From Allium sativum (lineage: Eukaryota > Streptophyta > Magnoliopsida > Asparagales > Amaryllidaceae): a stretch of DNA of 64,000 bases. The notes below the pieces were generated by a model. That model had not been told where the DNA came from. It searched no databases and worked only from the letters and a program-made list of their open reading frames with translations. Positions 1-13,689 of this stretch are shown piece after piece. Where the stretch lies: NCBI GenBank assembly GCA_030737875.1, contig CM060918.1, forward strand, positions 881,620,403 through 881,684,402, in the 5' to 3' direction. The position numbers were made by a program, and so were the translations under genes. Every line of letters starts with the position of its first letter. The stretch's first letter is position 1.

Positions 1-873
1 ATTTCTATTTATTACCTAAGTAAATAATCCCTTTATAATATCTTATTTATTTACCAAATAAATAATTCACTTAACATGTCCTAATTATAAATAAATATCT
101 CATTTAACACCTCCTATTTACTTAACAAATAAATATCCCCTTTATTCTATTTATTTTAACTCTTTATTTATTTCCTAAATAAATAAATCCTTTTACTTTT
201 ATTTTTTCCCTAAATAAATAAATGATCCCACTTAATCTATTTGTAAATGTTCTACACATATTTCCTTTATATTTTCTATTTGTAAATGTTCTACAAATAT
301 TCCTCTTACTAACTGGTTTGCAAATATTTTTCTTTATATTTGTTTTGCAAATATTTTTCTTTATATTTGTTTTACAAATATATTTCCCTTATATTTGTTT
401 TCACAAATATATATCCTTTATATTTGTTTTCACACATATATATCCTTTATATTTGTTTTCACAAATATATTTCCTTTTTAATTCTTTTGATTTTATAATT
501 ATTTCCTTTATAAAATCCTTTTCCCTTTTATATATAAAATCCAATTGATTTTATATAAATAAATCATTTTCAAAATATACTTTGAAAATCTCCTTTTATC
601 ATTCTGGTGTTTTATGGTATTTTAACTTACCAAACCACGATGGTCCATTTTGTTCAACATACATACTCAACACAGATTTTAAATCACATTATATATCACG
701 ATATATAAAAACAAATAAATAACTATTGAGGAATCCAGTCAGATTCCTCCAACCTGTTTCCCTGCATCCACAGATGTTACACAACATGATTGTCATCGCT
801 TTCAGTTCAATATGAATTATTCTGATAAACAGAATCAATATATAACTATCTAACTGTTTATATATTATATGTA

Positions 874-913
<40 letters not shown>

Positions 914-2877
914 TTAACTGACTAGCAGTTCAATCAACAGTCAACACATAATCAATCAGACAATTTCTAACAGTTCTAAAAATACAACATGAAATTATAA
1001 ACTGTTCAGAGTTAGTGAGATTTACTCACATTGGCAGTTCATCGTTAAAGAACGATAAACTGTTATTTGATATTGAATCAAACAGTTTATTCCACCGTAA
1101 ATTCATACGGGCCCCAATCCACTTCCAGTCAGCTTCATTGCGAAGCTCTCGTCCACACAGTCCCAATGTGACCAGTTTCGCTAAATTCGGCCCATTAACC
1201 TTTAAAAACCGGACCCGAACAACCTTCCTTCCCTAAACACTTCGTGACGTCCAGGAAGCAAATACCTCCACCATTTCCAAAGTTTATCCCTCGACCATTC
1301 CTTCTCCTCTCCATGATTTCACAAACAAATTCACCATTTAATTCTCCTATGATTTCTCTTTCATTCCATCACAACATCGTTCAGCTCATAAGCATTTACG
1401 CAACTCTAATACCGGCTCGAACTCGTGAAAACCCAGTACAGAGATCGAAAATTATTTGAACGGAATCCCCCAATTCTTTGCAAACACACTTTATTCGATC
1501 ACCAGAGTTCGAATTCGAACTCGAAATGGTTTAAAACCTATTGTATCTCAGCATAAAGTGAACCCTAGGTTCGCTGTTGCTCATCCAGCATCCCCAAAAT
1601 ATGCGTCGCACAATATAAACCAGCACAAAACCAAAGCTCATCACTTGCTGAATCCAAATCTATATACCTTGTAATTTATAGAATTTGTATGAATTTGTTT
1701 TTGATTTTACGAAGAGGATGGTTTTACAGTAGAAATGAAGAACAGAGAGCGGCGCAATTTCTCCAGAGAAAAAATGAGATTAGGTTGTAAGAGAAAGTTA
1801 ATGATATTATATAGGGAAAATTATAATATTTTTATATTCAATATTATATTGATTTTTAAGCAAACATTATCTTCCTTTGTCCTCTAAAATTCCTGTGATC
1901 ACATACAATACTCAAAAATCACGAAAACTGACATGCAGCTAGATTCGACATTACGGTCCCAACGAAACTGGTTTCGTCGAATTCCGACTTCGTATGCTCA
2001 CACAGCGTATTTTTAACTATCAAAATACTGACTTTTTTCACTCTAAAAATCCGTACGGCCACATACTGACTCTAAAAATCACGAAACTTGACATCTAACA
2101 AAAATTTAACATTGTGGATCCAACAAAATTAGTTTCGTTGAATTCCGACTTCATTTGCAAAAGTGGCTACTTTTAAAGCTCTGGATGATCCATTTAAATA
2201 TATAAATATAATTAAATTAAATATTAATAATTTAATATTATCGTATATCTTCACATATGATATCGTACAGCTCCAGAATATCATATCAGAATTTACATTC
2301 TGATATTTCAGATTCCAGATTATCTCGATATTCAGTTTATATTGAAATTCCTTTTATAATTTAAATAAATCGTTGCAAATTATAAAGGAATTCTACAGCG
2401 ACTTTTCTGAAATTTGATTTGGACGTAAATTAAAATCTACATGAAGAAATCCTGATTTTTCTCTTCCACTAGAAAGATATACTCCACCAGCTCCACACGT
2501 TTCTTGTTTCACATAAATCCGGCTTAAAACGAATCCTGTAGATTCAGTTGAAGTTCAAATCGCCAATTTACGAACTGCAGCGCCATTTCAAGCTCGATTT
2601 TAATTATAATATAATTATACGTTCAAACTGTCGTTCATATAATATATCCATTATTATAATTCAACTCTAAACTGAATTATATACTTTGAGTTGTCCAGTT
2701 CACACAATATTGTGAATTCCCCTAATTTTAATTATTTCAGAATTAAATATATTATTTAATTATTATTTTAATTAAATATTCACTAAAGTTTAATTAACGA
2801 CCATTAAATTTTCTAAACCACTATTTAAATAATTAAATTAATTAATTATTATACCCCTGGAAATGCGGGTCATTACA
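1..2877 (-). mobile_element. Partial inverted alpha-family LTR (LTR-H)
   Basis: Read on the minus strand from 2877 leftwards, this starts TGTAATGACCC and then follows the block order of the complete alpha LTRs at 6563-11231 and 45015-49855. For example, 725-775 is the reverse complement of the block around 3765-3800. Only the LTR start is inside the window; the far end lies beyond base 1. A TATA-like CTATATAATA is at 1805-1814, about 1065 bases from the LTR start, the same offset as in the other alpha LTRs. The LTR interrupts another alpha LTR (2878-6266). A TSD (candidate ATTTG at 2878-2882) cannot be tested. A TA-dinucleotide run lies at about 881-905. Short open frames inside are low-complexity or unsupported. 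Confidence 0.85.
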
Positions 2878-5800
2878 ATTTGGCATTTTCACTAAAGCCA
2901 TGCAAAAAGGGTCTGGAACCGTGATGTAATTGGTGGCTGAGCGGTTAACAAGATCGATGGGAGATGGAAGGTGGTTCATTTGCAAAGTTTCGAGATTTGT
3001 TAGGGGAAAATAGTGATGTAACTTTTGCTGTTGTGTATGGGAGTTTTGGAGGAGTACGACTTATTAGGGCATGTCGAGTTTAACAATTTTAACATGGGAA
3101 AGAGGAGACTGTGAAGAGAGGAGTAATGGTTATTACGGTTTGTGTTCTTGTGAAGAATTGAATAGGGAATTGAAGCTTGAAATGTTGACTGTGGTAGGAG
3201 AAACCTATAGCGTTATAGATGAGGAAGGCAGGCGGTAGATTGAAGTGGGTTTGATTATTATATGGGCCGGATAAAGTGGTAAAAGCCCAAGTATAAAAAT
3301 AAATTTAAGTATAGTTTAATTTAAATAGTGTATTAACTTGTTAATTTAATATCTTTGTCATAGTAATCCGAATTGGACGAAACAGGATCCGTTAAGATCA
3401 TATGGACGAGGGCTACACCACGGAACTGGTTTGGAACGAACTGGATCTCATTTGAATTTATGGAGAAATTAAACGCCTGAACGGAAATGTTGAACGTTTA
3501 TCGTTATTTAATGGTAAATGACGAAAGTGAGTAAAACTCACTAACTCTGCCCAGTTTATATTTTTATAACGTATGTCCAGACTTGATAAATGTTGGTTGA
3601 TTGTTGTGTGTTGACTGTTTGGATGAACTGCTAATTAATTGGTTAAGGATATAAATAATGATATATATATTAGTAATCAAATATTGATTCTGTTTATCAG
3701 AACATTTCATATTGAAATGAAATTGATGTTATTTATATTGTTTAACATATGTGGATGTAGAGAAATAGGTTGGTGGGATCCAACTGGATTCCTCAACATT
3801 TATGTTAATGTTTTTTCATATATTATGATATATGATTTCGATATATAATCTATTATAGATTATATGCATTTGAATGATACTGGTGTGGTATTTTAAATAC
3901 CATAAGAAATATTAGAATATAAAAAAGGAGTTTTTGAAATGGATATTGAATTTAAAATTTTATAAAATTAGTATATTTTATAAAAAGGGAATATTTGGAA
4001 AATTAATATAATAACAAAAAAGGAAATGGCGAGATATAAAAGAAATATGAGATATGAATTTAAAATACATTTTAAATAGATGTTGTTTTAATAAATAGAT
4101 TGAGAAGATTAATTTATGAATAGTGTTTTATAAATTTAATAAAATATTTATCATTTGATAAATGGAATATATAAGTCTGAATTTATATAAAGAAGTAAAA
4201 ATCGGTTTCAACACCGATATTTGAAATCGAATGGGAACGTAGCAGTTGTAAAGGGAGTTATAAATATGATTTTTACGAATAGTCTATAAATAGAAGTATA
4301 AATAGCATTTGGGTTTGAGATATTATTTTTAACATACAAAATCAAACTGTTTTGATTTGATAAAATAAATATTATTCACATTTAATGTGAATAAGGGATT
4401 TAAGCAAATATTTTGCGAAATGGAAATATTATAAAGAAATTTTGGTTTGGAATTAGGAAAAATGGAATTACTAAAATTAGAAACTAACTGAAAATTAGTT
4501 GAGTTGAGTGACTTTCTGAGTATCGATCTGATGTTGGTTTCAGCCTTCGGGCTTTATACTTAGGAAGTTGTTCTCTTACTAGTATACATTAGAGACTGAT
4601 AGATGTGAGAGGATATTGAAGCGTGAATAAGGAATGGAAATGTTTTCCAATACTAATAACGTATATTTTCTAAATTTAGAAAATAAAAATTTCTGGATAT
4701 ATGGAAACCGGAAATGGGGAAAAGAATAGATTAATGATAAATTAATTAAAAAGGGAAAAAATGTGATCGATGATTGATCGATAAAATTTCCATTTGGAAA
4801 TAAGACCGTTGTGCATATGGATGTTTTCCTTTGATAGTTAAATAACCGATTATCAAAGTTTTGACCATTTTCCCTTCGTCAATATGGAGAGACCAGGATC
4901 AGATTTATTATCTGGAAACCACTCAGTATGGGCGTTAGCGTTGCAAATTAAATATGACGAAGGTGATTGAAGACGGAATTTATCCAAGGACTGTTCTGGC
5001 AAATCCTAGGTAGAAATTGCTTAAGATAGGTTTACAGAATACTGCATTCGGTTTGTCCAGTCCCAGGATAACCTGTATGGAAGAATGTCTGTCAGAGTAT
5101 ATTTAATAGATCGTGTAAGCTGATCTCTTCAAACGTATTTATGTTTGGTAGTAGAGGAATCGTTTCTCATAGCTGTATACCTTTGGAATTTTTAGGGAAA
5201 TCAATTTGTGATTTGGCGGGTATGACGATGTGACATTCAAAGTAAATAAAGGTGTGATCTATACGTTATGGCCTCTTGCCTCACAACCGAGAAATGGTAT
5301 AAACTCGGGTAGGTCGCATGGCTAAGTGGGTAACTCCTAATTAGGGTGTATTGTCACCTGATCTAGGGAAATTTCATTTACTTCTTTAACCTGTTTCCAT
5401 GTTGTCCCTTTTGGGAAATGGTCGTTGATTCCAAATGTTGGTGATAGTACATTCGGTACACTCTAGCGAAATGAGTGACCGATCATCTTTAGCCTGGGTT
5501 ACAAGATGTTCTTATTGAACTTGGTGTATTCCACTCTAGAGATACACTGTTGGAAGGTAGTCCCATACCTTGCCAGTTGGAATCCATTACCAAATAAGCT
5601 CCTACAGTTTTTCATTACATATTATATATGTGGAACATGAGATGAAAGCATTCCATTAGATTGCTATTTATTTGATTTAGACATTATTATAATATCAGAA
5701 GAGTATGGATTTTAAAAGAATGTTTTGGGTTATCGTAAGGTAAAAACCATCCTTGTTTATGTGTGGATTGGTCTTATGATTATTCTTTCTTTTAAAAGGA

Positions 5801-6266
5801 TTTTAAAAGTTAAACAAATTGTTGAAGTTTACTCACACCAGTCACATGACTGACCTAGAGTTTATTTTGTTTTGTTTTCCCTAAACACTTGGGTGCCCAA
5901 TTTTGTACGGGCAGCCAAGTAGTTGGGATTTTACAGATACTTGGAGAGCTTAGAGCAGGAGGCTTCAAGATTATATAGCTAGGGTTTATTTCCGTTGTGT
6001 TGTAAGTGTTATACTTCGATAATGGTACTGTATACAGATACTGATTTTATTTCAAAGTTATGTTATATAATATATTTTATTTGTTCCGCTGTGAGATTCA
6101 TATTAATCTGATTCTGTTGTTATGTTCTTCTTCGTGTTCAGTTCTAATTTTCTATCTTTTCTCACCCTCTAATTTCTTTCTATTAATGATCTCGAATATT
6201 CGATGCCTTAATAATTGTCATGGGTTTTATTTTGATTTTCTGGGTCGAATATTCGATTTCGTTACA
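2878..6266 (+). mobile_element. 3' part of a forward alpha LTR (LTR-A)
   Basis: From the block around GGCATTTTCACTAAAG (2883) to the terminal TTACA (6266), this runs parallel to LTR-C from 46448 to 49855 and to LTR-B from about 7990 to 11231. The first roughly 1.43 kb of the LTR, including its promoter, lies off the left edge because LTR-H inserted here. LTR-A shares with LTR-C a block of about 130 bases (around 5520-5650) that LTR-B lacks. The next five bases, TATTA (6267-6271), match the TSD TGTTA after LTR-C with one change, and the flank that follows is homologous to the flank of LTR-C. It has no coding potential. The 3' hairpin module is at 5839-5919. Confidence 0.85.
5839..5919 (+). other. 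Conserved two-hairpin module of LTR-A
   Basis: Hairpin 1 is CAGTCACATGACTG at 5839-5852 (5-bp stem, 4-base loop). Hairpin 2 pairs CTTGGGTGCCC (5888-5898) with GGGCAGCCAAG (5909-5919) around a 10-base loop, with one mismatch in 11 pairs. The same pair of inverted repeats at similar spacing occurs in the beta and gamma LTRs, and hairpin 1 also in delta. Its role is unknown; formation in the RNA leader is an inference. Confidence 0.7.
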
Positions 6267-6562
6267 TATTAACTGACTAGGATTTAGTGGAATATATATA
6301 TATGTATGATTTTTATTTTAATTCATAAAAGTGATTTTTCGCATTCAAACTCCAAAACAAACCCAATGACGGTCGTTCCTAACTAATTACCCCTATTTCA
6401 GACACAATGGGATATGTTTCGTAAGACGATTCTACTGTTTTGACCGGTTTTTATCAAAATTAAAATGTAAATAATATATTTAATTTGCTTTGGATTTGGA
6501 GAGATTAACGATTAAAATAGAAGAGTATCAGCCATTTATTTTAAAACAATGGCGACCTGTTA
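6267..6562 (-). mobile_element. Fragment of an inverted beta/gamma-related LTR (duplicate piece of LTR-G)
   Basis: About 6267-6475 is homologous to 49856-50070, including the block around CCCAATGACGGTCGTTCC and ACACAATGGGATATGTTTCG. That block also occurs in the gamma LTRs (near 20940 and 31990) and, reversed, near 33430 and 62810. About 6480-6557 is not part of that repeat; it resembles the neighbouring block of gamma LTRs around AAAATGGCGTGATTTC. The order here (repeat, then this block, then TSD TGTTA) is best explained by a tandem duplication of the locus. Bases 6558-6562 are the left TSD (TGTTA) of the alpha element. Confidence 0.6.
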
Positions 6563-7629
6563 TATAATGTCCCGTATTTTTACAGTGTAATAATTAATTT
6601 ATTTAATTATTTAAATAGTGATTTAGAGATTTAAATGATTGTTTAATTAAATAATATTGAATATTTATTTTATATAAATAATAGAATAATATACTTATTT
6701 CCAAAATAGTCATAATAGTGGAATTCGCAATATTGTGTGAATTGGATTATTTATATGGTTTAATTCAGTTTAGAATTGAATTATAATAACGAATTTATTA
6801 TTTAAACGAAGTTTGTACGTATAATTATAATATAATTTAAATCGAGCTCATATAGTTCGTAATATAGAGTTCTGAACTACAATTGAATATACATAATACG
6901 TTTTAACTCAGATTTCTATGAAACAAGAAATGTTCGGATCTGGTGAACTATATTTTTCTAATGGAAGAGAAAATTCGAGATTTCATCGTGTAGATTATGA
7001 GTTATGTCCAACACAAATTTTCAAAAATTCGCTATGGAATTTGTTTATAATTTATAGTGATTTATTTATATTATAAAAGGATTTTAATATAAAAGGAACA
7101 TCGATTTAACTTGGATTTGAATTATAAATCCCGATATATATATTTTGGAGCTGTATGATATTCTATATGAATATATACGACAATATTAAATTATTATTAT
7201 TTATTTCAATTATATTTTAAATATATTAATATTTATTTGGTTTATTTAGAGCCTTAGAAAATAGCCATTTTTGCGAACCACCTCGGTTTTTGACGAAATT
7301 AATTTCGTTGGATCCGGAATATTTAATTATTATTAGATTTCAATTTTCGTGATTTTTGGGGTTAGTATGTGGTCGTATGGGATTTTAATGTGAAAAACAG
7401 TCAAAAATTCGACTTTAGAAATACGCCGTGTGAGCAAACGGATTTGGAATTCGATCAAAACAAATTTCGTTGGGTCCTTAATGTCGAACTGTAGGTTCAT
7501 TTCCATTTTCGTCGAAATTGGATATCATATGTGATCATACGAATTTTTAAATGATAAATAAAAATAGCGATACAATATAAGTTAATAAAATAAATAAATA
7601 TAAATCTTCCAAAACAAACTACCCTATCC

Positions 7630-7663
7630 TATAAATACACCAATTTCACTATTAACCCTAAAA
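7630..7663 (+). promoter_or_regulatory. LTR-B core promoter: TATA box plus telo-box
   Basis: TATAAATA at 7630-7637 is followed by AACCCTAAAA at 7654-7663. The same pair occurs at the matching offset (about 1.07 kb into the LTR) in LTR-C, and the same order in delta LTRs. This places the U3/R boundary shortly downstream. A GTGAGT donor-like site follows near 7727. No expression evidence is available. Confidence 0.6.
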
Positions 7664-10600
7664 ATTTTCATTCCACGGTCAACAAATACTTCCGCCTCCA
7701 TTCATTTTCTTTTCATAGTTAAACCGTGAGTTTATAAAATCAAAAAAAATATTACAAAAATTTATTAATCGTGAAAGTAAGTTATTTGGATTTCTAGAAT
7801 GCTGCTTTTCATTCCTGTATGAGTTTCAAAGCACTTGAATCAATTTCGTTTGCGATTGTGTGAAGAGCGTGCGTCTAGTGTTGGATATACCCGACGATTG
7901 GGAAGTTGTGGATCAAAACGAAGGGTGTTTTTGTGATTGTAGTAAGAGATAATATGTACTGGTAAAAATTTGAAGAATTTCGTGTAAATTGGGTTAGCAT
8001 TTTCACTAAAGTCATGGAAAAAGGGTCCGGAATTGTGATGTAATTGGTGGTTTTGGGGTTGACAAGATCGGTGGGGGATGGAAGGTGGTTCATTTACAAA
8101 GTTTCAGGATTTATTGGGGGGTAAAAGTGTCGCAACTTTTGTTGCTGCGTATGGGAGTTTTTGAGGAGTACGACTTACTACGGATGTCGAGTTTTACAGT
8201 TTTAACATGGGAAGGAGGAGACAGTGAAGAGAGGAGTAATGGTGATTACGGTTTGTGTTCTTGTGAAGAACTGAATGGGGAATTGAAGCTTGAAATGTCG
8301 TTATATTAGGAGGAATAAACAACATGATAGATGAGGAAGGAAGGCAGTAGGTTGGCACGGGTTTGATTATTATATGAGCCGGATTAAGTGGTAAATGCCC
8401 AAGTATAAAAATAAATTTAAGTATAGTTTAATTTATATAGTGTATGCACTTGTTAATTTAAAATCTTTGTCATACTTGATCTAAATTTGACGGAACATGA
8501 TCCGTTAGGATCTTATGGACGAGGGCTACCCCATGGAACTGGTTTGGAACGAATTGGAGCTCGTTTGAATTTATGGAGAAATTAAACGGTTGAACGGAAC
8601 TATTGAACGTTTATCATTATTTAACGATAAAAGGCCAAAGTAAGTAAAACTCACTAACTTTGCTCAATTTATATTTTAAAACGTATGTTTAGAATTGATA
8701 AATGTTAGTTGCTTGTTGTGTGCTGACTGTTTGGATGAACTGCTAATTAATTGGTTGAGGATATAGATAACGATATATATATATAGTTAATCAAATATTG
8801 ATTCTATTTATAAGATATTTCATATTGAAATGAAACTGATGTTATTCATATTGTTTAACATTTATGGATGCAGGGAAACAGGTTAGAGGGATCCAACTAG
8901 ATTCCTCAACATTTGTGTTAATGTTTTTTCATATATTATGATATATAATCTGTTATTGATTATATATGTTTGGATGATAATGGTGTGTATTTTAAATACC
9001 ATAAGAAATATTAGTATATAAAAAAGGAATTTTTGAATGGATATTGAATTTAAAATTTTATAAAATCAGTAGATTTTATAAAAAAGGATATATTTGGAAA
9101 ATTAATACAATAATAAAAAAGGAAATGACGAGATATAAAAGAAGTATGGATTTAAAGTACATTTTAAATAGGTACTGTTTTAACAGATAGACTGAGAAGA
9201 TTAATTTATAAATAATTTTTTATAAATTTAATAAAATAGTTATCATTTGATAAATGGAATATATAAGTCTGAATTTATATAAAGAAGTAAAAATCGGTTT
9301 TAACATCGATATTTGAAATCGAATGTGAACGTAGCAATTGTAAAGGGAGTTATAAATAAGATTTTTACGAATAGTCTATAAATAGAGGTGTAAATAGAAT
9401 TTGGGTTTGAGATATTGTTTTTAAAATACAAAATCAAACTGTTTCGATTTAATAAAAGATATATGATTCCCATTTGATTTGAATAAGGGATTTAATAAAA
9501 TATTTTGCAAAATAGAAATATTTAAAGAAATTTGGGTTTTGAAATAGGAATTTAAATGGAATTACTGAAATCAGAAACAAACTGAAAATTAGATGAGTTG
9601 AATGGCATTCTGAGTATCGATCTGATGTTGGTTTCGGCCTTCGAGGTTTATACTTAGGAAGTTGTTTTCTTACTAGCTTATAGTTAGAGACTGATAGATG
9701 TGAGAGGATAGTGAAGCATGAATAAGGAATGGAATTGTTTCCCAATGTTAATAACGTATATTTTCTAAATATAGAAAATAAGAATTTCTGGATATATGGA
9801 AACAGGAAATGGGGAAAAGAATAGATTAATGATAAATTAATTAAAAAGGAAAAAATGTGATTGATGATTGATCGATAAAATTTCCATTTAGAAATAAGAT
9901 CATTGTCCGTATGGATGTTTTCCTTTGATAGTTAAATAACCTACTATCAAAGTTTTGACCATTTTTCCGTTGTCATTATGGAAAGACCAAAATCAGATTT
10001 ATTATCTGGAAACAACTCTGTATAGGCGTTAGCGTTGTGAATCAAATATGATGAAGATAATTGAAGACGGAGTTTATGCGGGGGCCATTCTGGCAAATCC
10101 TAGGTAGAAATTACCTAAGATGGGTTTACAGAATAGTGCCTTCGGTTTGTCCAGTCCCAGGATAACCTGTATGGAAGAGTGTCTGACAGAGTATATTTAA
10201 TAGATCACGTAAGTTGATCTCGTCAAACGTATTTACGTTTGGGGGCAGAGGAATTCGTTTCTCTTAGGTGTAAACCCATGGTATTTTTGGGGAAATCGAT
10301 TTGTGATTTGGTGGGTATGACGATGTGACATTCAAAGTAAATAAAGGTGTGATCTGTACGATATGGCCTCTAGCCTCACAACCGAGAGATGGTACAAAAT
10401 CGGGTAGGCTGCATGGCTAAGTAGGTAGCTCCCAATTAGGGTGTATTGTCACCTGATCTAGAGAAATTTCATTTACTTTTTTAACCTATTTCGATGCTGT
10501 CCCTTTTGGGAAATGGTTGCTGATCCCAACCATTGGTGGTAATACATTCGGTACACTCTAGCGAAATGAGTGACCGGTCATGTTTAGCCTGGGTTACAAG

Positions 10601-10806
10601 ATGTTCTTGTTGAAAGCGTTCCACTAGATTGTTATTTATTTGATTTAGACATTATTATAATATTAGAAGAGTATGCATTTTAAAAGAATATTTTGGGTTA
10701 TCGTAAGGTAAAAACCATTAGTGTTTATGTATGGATTTTGCTTATGATTGTTCTTTCTTTTAAAAGGATTTTAAATTTTAAACAAATGGTTGGAGCTTAA
10801 TCACAC

Positions 10807-10886
10807 CAGTCACATGACTAACCCAGAGTTTATTTTGTTTTGTTTTCCTAAACTCTTGGGTGCCCAATTTTGTACGGGCAGTCAAG
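10807..10886 (+). other. Conserved two-hairpin module of LTR-B
   Basis: Hairpin 1 is CAGTCACATGACTA at 10807-10820, with the last stem base changed. Hairpin 2 pairs CTTGGGTGCCC (10855-10865) with GGGCAGTCAAG (10876-10886). It is the counterpart of 5839-5919 and 49426-49506. Confidence 0.65.
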
Positions 10887-11232
10887 TAGTTGGGATTTTA
10901 CAGATACTTGGGGAGCTTGGAGCAGGAGGCTTCAGAATTATATAGCTAGTGTTCATTTCCGCTGTGATGTAAGTGTTGTACTTCGATATGGTATTGTATA
11001 CAGATACTGATTTTATTTCAAATTTATGTTATATAATATATTTGTTCCGCTGTGAGATTCGTGTTACTCTGATTCTTCTATTTGTTCTTCTTCCTCTTCT
11101 ATTCTAATTTTCTATCTTATCTATTCTCACCCTATAATTTCTTTATATTAACAATCTCGAATATTCGATGCCTGAATAATTGACATGGGTTTTATGTTGA
11201 TTTTCTGGGTCGAAAATTCGAGTTCGTTACAG

Positions 11233-11244
11233 TGGTATCAGAGC
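11233..11244 (+). promoter_or_regulatory. Primer-binding site of the alpha element
   Basis: TGGTATCAGAGC, one base after the 5' LTR end. This is the usual plant site complementary to the 3' end of initiator methionine tRNA. It fixes the 5' LTR boundary and shows that this copy was a complete LTR-interior-LTR element, not a solo LTR. Confidence 0.95.
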
Positions 11245-11448
11245 CGAAGGTTAAGTGATTGTCTTGGCTCTGTGGCGTAACTCAGTAGACATTGGGTTAG
11301 TAATACTCGAGATTGAGTTTGAGTGTATATATATGAGTGCATATTTGTTACTTAAAGTAAATTGGTTTTACATTGTGGAGATTTTATTGGTTGAGTGGCT
11401 TATAAATTCTGGTCGATTAGTTTGATCCACTGTATTGGTAAGGGTTTC
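11245..11448 (+). mobile_element. Alpha interior, 5' leader piece (non-coding)
   Basis: This is the stretch between the primer site and the insertion of the delta solo LTR. No gag start or other coding signal is visible. GTTTC at 11444-11448 is the left copy of the delta TSD. The interior resumes at 43620. Confidence 0.8.
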
Positions 11449-11927
11449 TGTAACACCCCGTAATTCTGTAACATTAAGCTTCACAAATTAAAGTATAGTT
11501 AATTTTTAGGAGAAGAATTAAGGGAAATGGGTTACGCCATTGCATTCGTCTCGGAATTCTGCTTGAGATAGAGTCCGAATTTGCATAAATCGGATAATGT
11601 ATGAAGAAGATATGGACGAACGAAGTTAGGCAGAAAAACCGGAAGTCGGCCAGAATGCACTGGCGCACTTCACAAGTGCGCCAGTACAAAAATGCATTTT
11701 CGCACCTGCCAAGTGTGCCCATACTAATCCATCATAGAATTCTGGAGTGTTCTGTGATGATATGTCTTCTTCTGAGTGGTCGGATGATGTGTATTTGAGC
11801 TGGGTGGTTCTCATGGATTCCTAGTTCATCTAAGGGCTTGTGTGGCAAATTTTGGTTGGTTCTCTTAGGTTTGAATGGTCTTGATTAACTCTAAGATGAT
11901 CTAACGGCTCTTATTAACTTGAAATCT

Positions 11928-11959
11928 TATAAAAACACCCCTAATCCTCAACCCTAAAA
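11928..11959 (+). promoter_or_regulatory. Delta solo LTR core promoter: TATA box plus telo-box
   Basis: TATAAAAA at 11928-11935 and AACCCTAAAA at 11950-11959, about 480 bases into the LTR. The corresponding pair in the delta element is at 54393-54423. Confidence 0.55.
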
Positions 11960-13436
11960 CACACTAATTCATTCCAAGAGCCGTCACACCGCCATTCTCA
12001 ACCTTGGATAACCACCGTTCTCTTTCAACTAAAAAGAAAACTAGAAAGCTACGAAGTAGATCAAATCTAAATTAAAAGAATGACTAATCTACATCAAAGG
12101 AAAGCTATTCAGCTTCAGAAAACAGATTTCAGAAAAACAAGACTTGCCTATATTTTGTAAGTACAGTTATTTCCGATTTAAACATTAATTGGAAGTCATG
12201 CCTTTTAAGAAACCGATATTAGAACAGTGCATATTAGTTTATCTATGTGGATTCATGTTTATTCATGTGATTTTCCTATGTTATATTCTTGTATTGAAAC
12301 TGTTACATGATACTTATATTTACATGAAATTATCATGTTTTGTAATTTCCCTATGTCATATTCTTGTGATGAAACTAATTGGGATTGATGTTCTCATGTA
12401 GTATGTTTGTGGTTTTTATATGTTTACATGAAGCCATCATGTTTGTTGATTTTCCTAAGTTATGCCATATGCAAGTTCATGAGGCTAAGCTATGTTCACA
12501 TAATCCTATATGTCTAAATTCACATGACTTTACGATTAGATCTATATATGTTAATTTTAACATGTTTATAGGTTAGATCCAAGTTAGATCTATATATGTT
12601 AATTTAATTTAAGTTACATATTTTTATGTTAGATCCAATTTAGATCTACATATGTTCATAGGTATGCAATTTAGATTTGTATATGTTCATTGGTATGTAA
12701 TTTGGATCTATGCTAGTTCTCGCAATGGTGATTAGTAGATCTAATTTATTCGCACTTACATGCCACGTCAAGTTCATACATATTTTTATATGTCAAGATT
12801 ATATTTATATTGTATGCAAGTTGTATGACATGATTCCACAAAATTTATAAGAACCTATCATGTTGTGAATTAATCTATCATGGTTAGAAACTGGGTGATT
12901 CCCTTATGCTATGTTGCACACAAGTTTTTAGGCTAAATAATGTTCGTACAACCTTATATGTTTAGATCTACAACTTTACATGTTTAGATCTATGTTAAGT
13001 AGATCCAATCCCATGCAAGTTCACCCTTACATGCCCAAGTCTAGTTTGTGTAGATCTATGTAAAGTTAACGTGCTTATGATTCATGCAAGTCTATTATCA
13101 TATGCCAAATTAATATGTCGCATTTTTTTTATGCTGTTGAAAATATTACATGCTCTATGCTTTTCACATTTTTCTGAGTTAGGCTAAATATCTAACCTAA
13201 CACTATATGTAATTTTGCGAACATACAACGGGGGTAACGTCAGGGAAAACATGAAATTTAATGTAATTGGCATGTTGTCACATAAGCATGTAAATGAATA
13301 GTGGCATGAATTGGTATAATTTATATACCATTAGGCTTGGACATAATAAAATATGTGACTTGAAAACTTGAAGAAAAATTTACATATGTACTTGACATAA
13401 ATGACAAGTATGTAAATTTAGTAAAAGACGAATATG

Positions 13437-13650
13437 CCTAACCCGAGGTTAGACTGCGTTGTAGTGTAAAACTGCCCAGAACCGACGGGCACATCCAATG
13501 ACAACAACAATACCTGTCTAATGTGGGTGGTTAGTGCATCAAGCCCAGTATGACCCGAGGTTAGACTGAGTTGTAGTGTAAACCTGCCCAGAACCGACCG
13601 ACACATCCAGTAACCACAACAATATCTGTCTAATGTGAGTGGTTGGAGCT
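13437..13650 (+). repeat. Two-copy repeat of about 115 bp in the delta LTR
   Basis: Two diverged copies, each holding CCGAGGTTAGACTG and then CTGCCCAGAACCGAC and CTGTCTAATGTG, start near 13440 and 13555. A homologous pair occurs in the delta element at about 55425-55625, so the duplication predates the split of the two copies. Function unknown. Confidence 0.7.
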
Positions 13651-13689
13651 TTAATTAATTAATTAATTAATTAAAGCTCATGGACAATT

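Larger units (their letters stand above)
6563..11231 (+). mobile_element. 5' LTR of the alpha element (LTR-B), 4.67 kb
   Basis: It starts TATAATGTCCCG and ends TTCGTTACA, directly followed by a tRNA primer site, so it is the 5' LTR. It is collinear with LTR-C over its whole length but lacks about 130 bases near 10615 that A and C keep. The break falls at a short GAA repeat. About 7262-7560 holds two diverged copies of the U3 repeat found in the other families. TATA and telo-box are at 7630-7663. Everything after that (about 3.6 kb) would be transcribed leader if transcription starts there. No protein-coding frame is supported. Confidence 0.85.

Noticed and set aside
222..548. 108-codon plus-strand open frame
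   Set aside because: Composed of T/A-rich near-repeats giving F, I and Y runs; it lies in an inverted LTR and has no domain.
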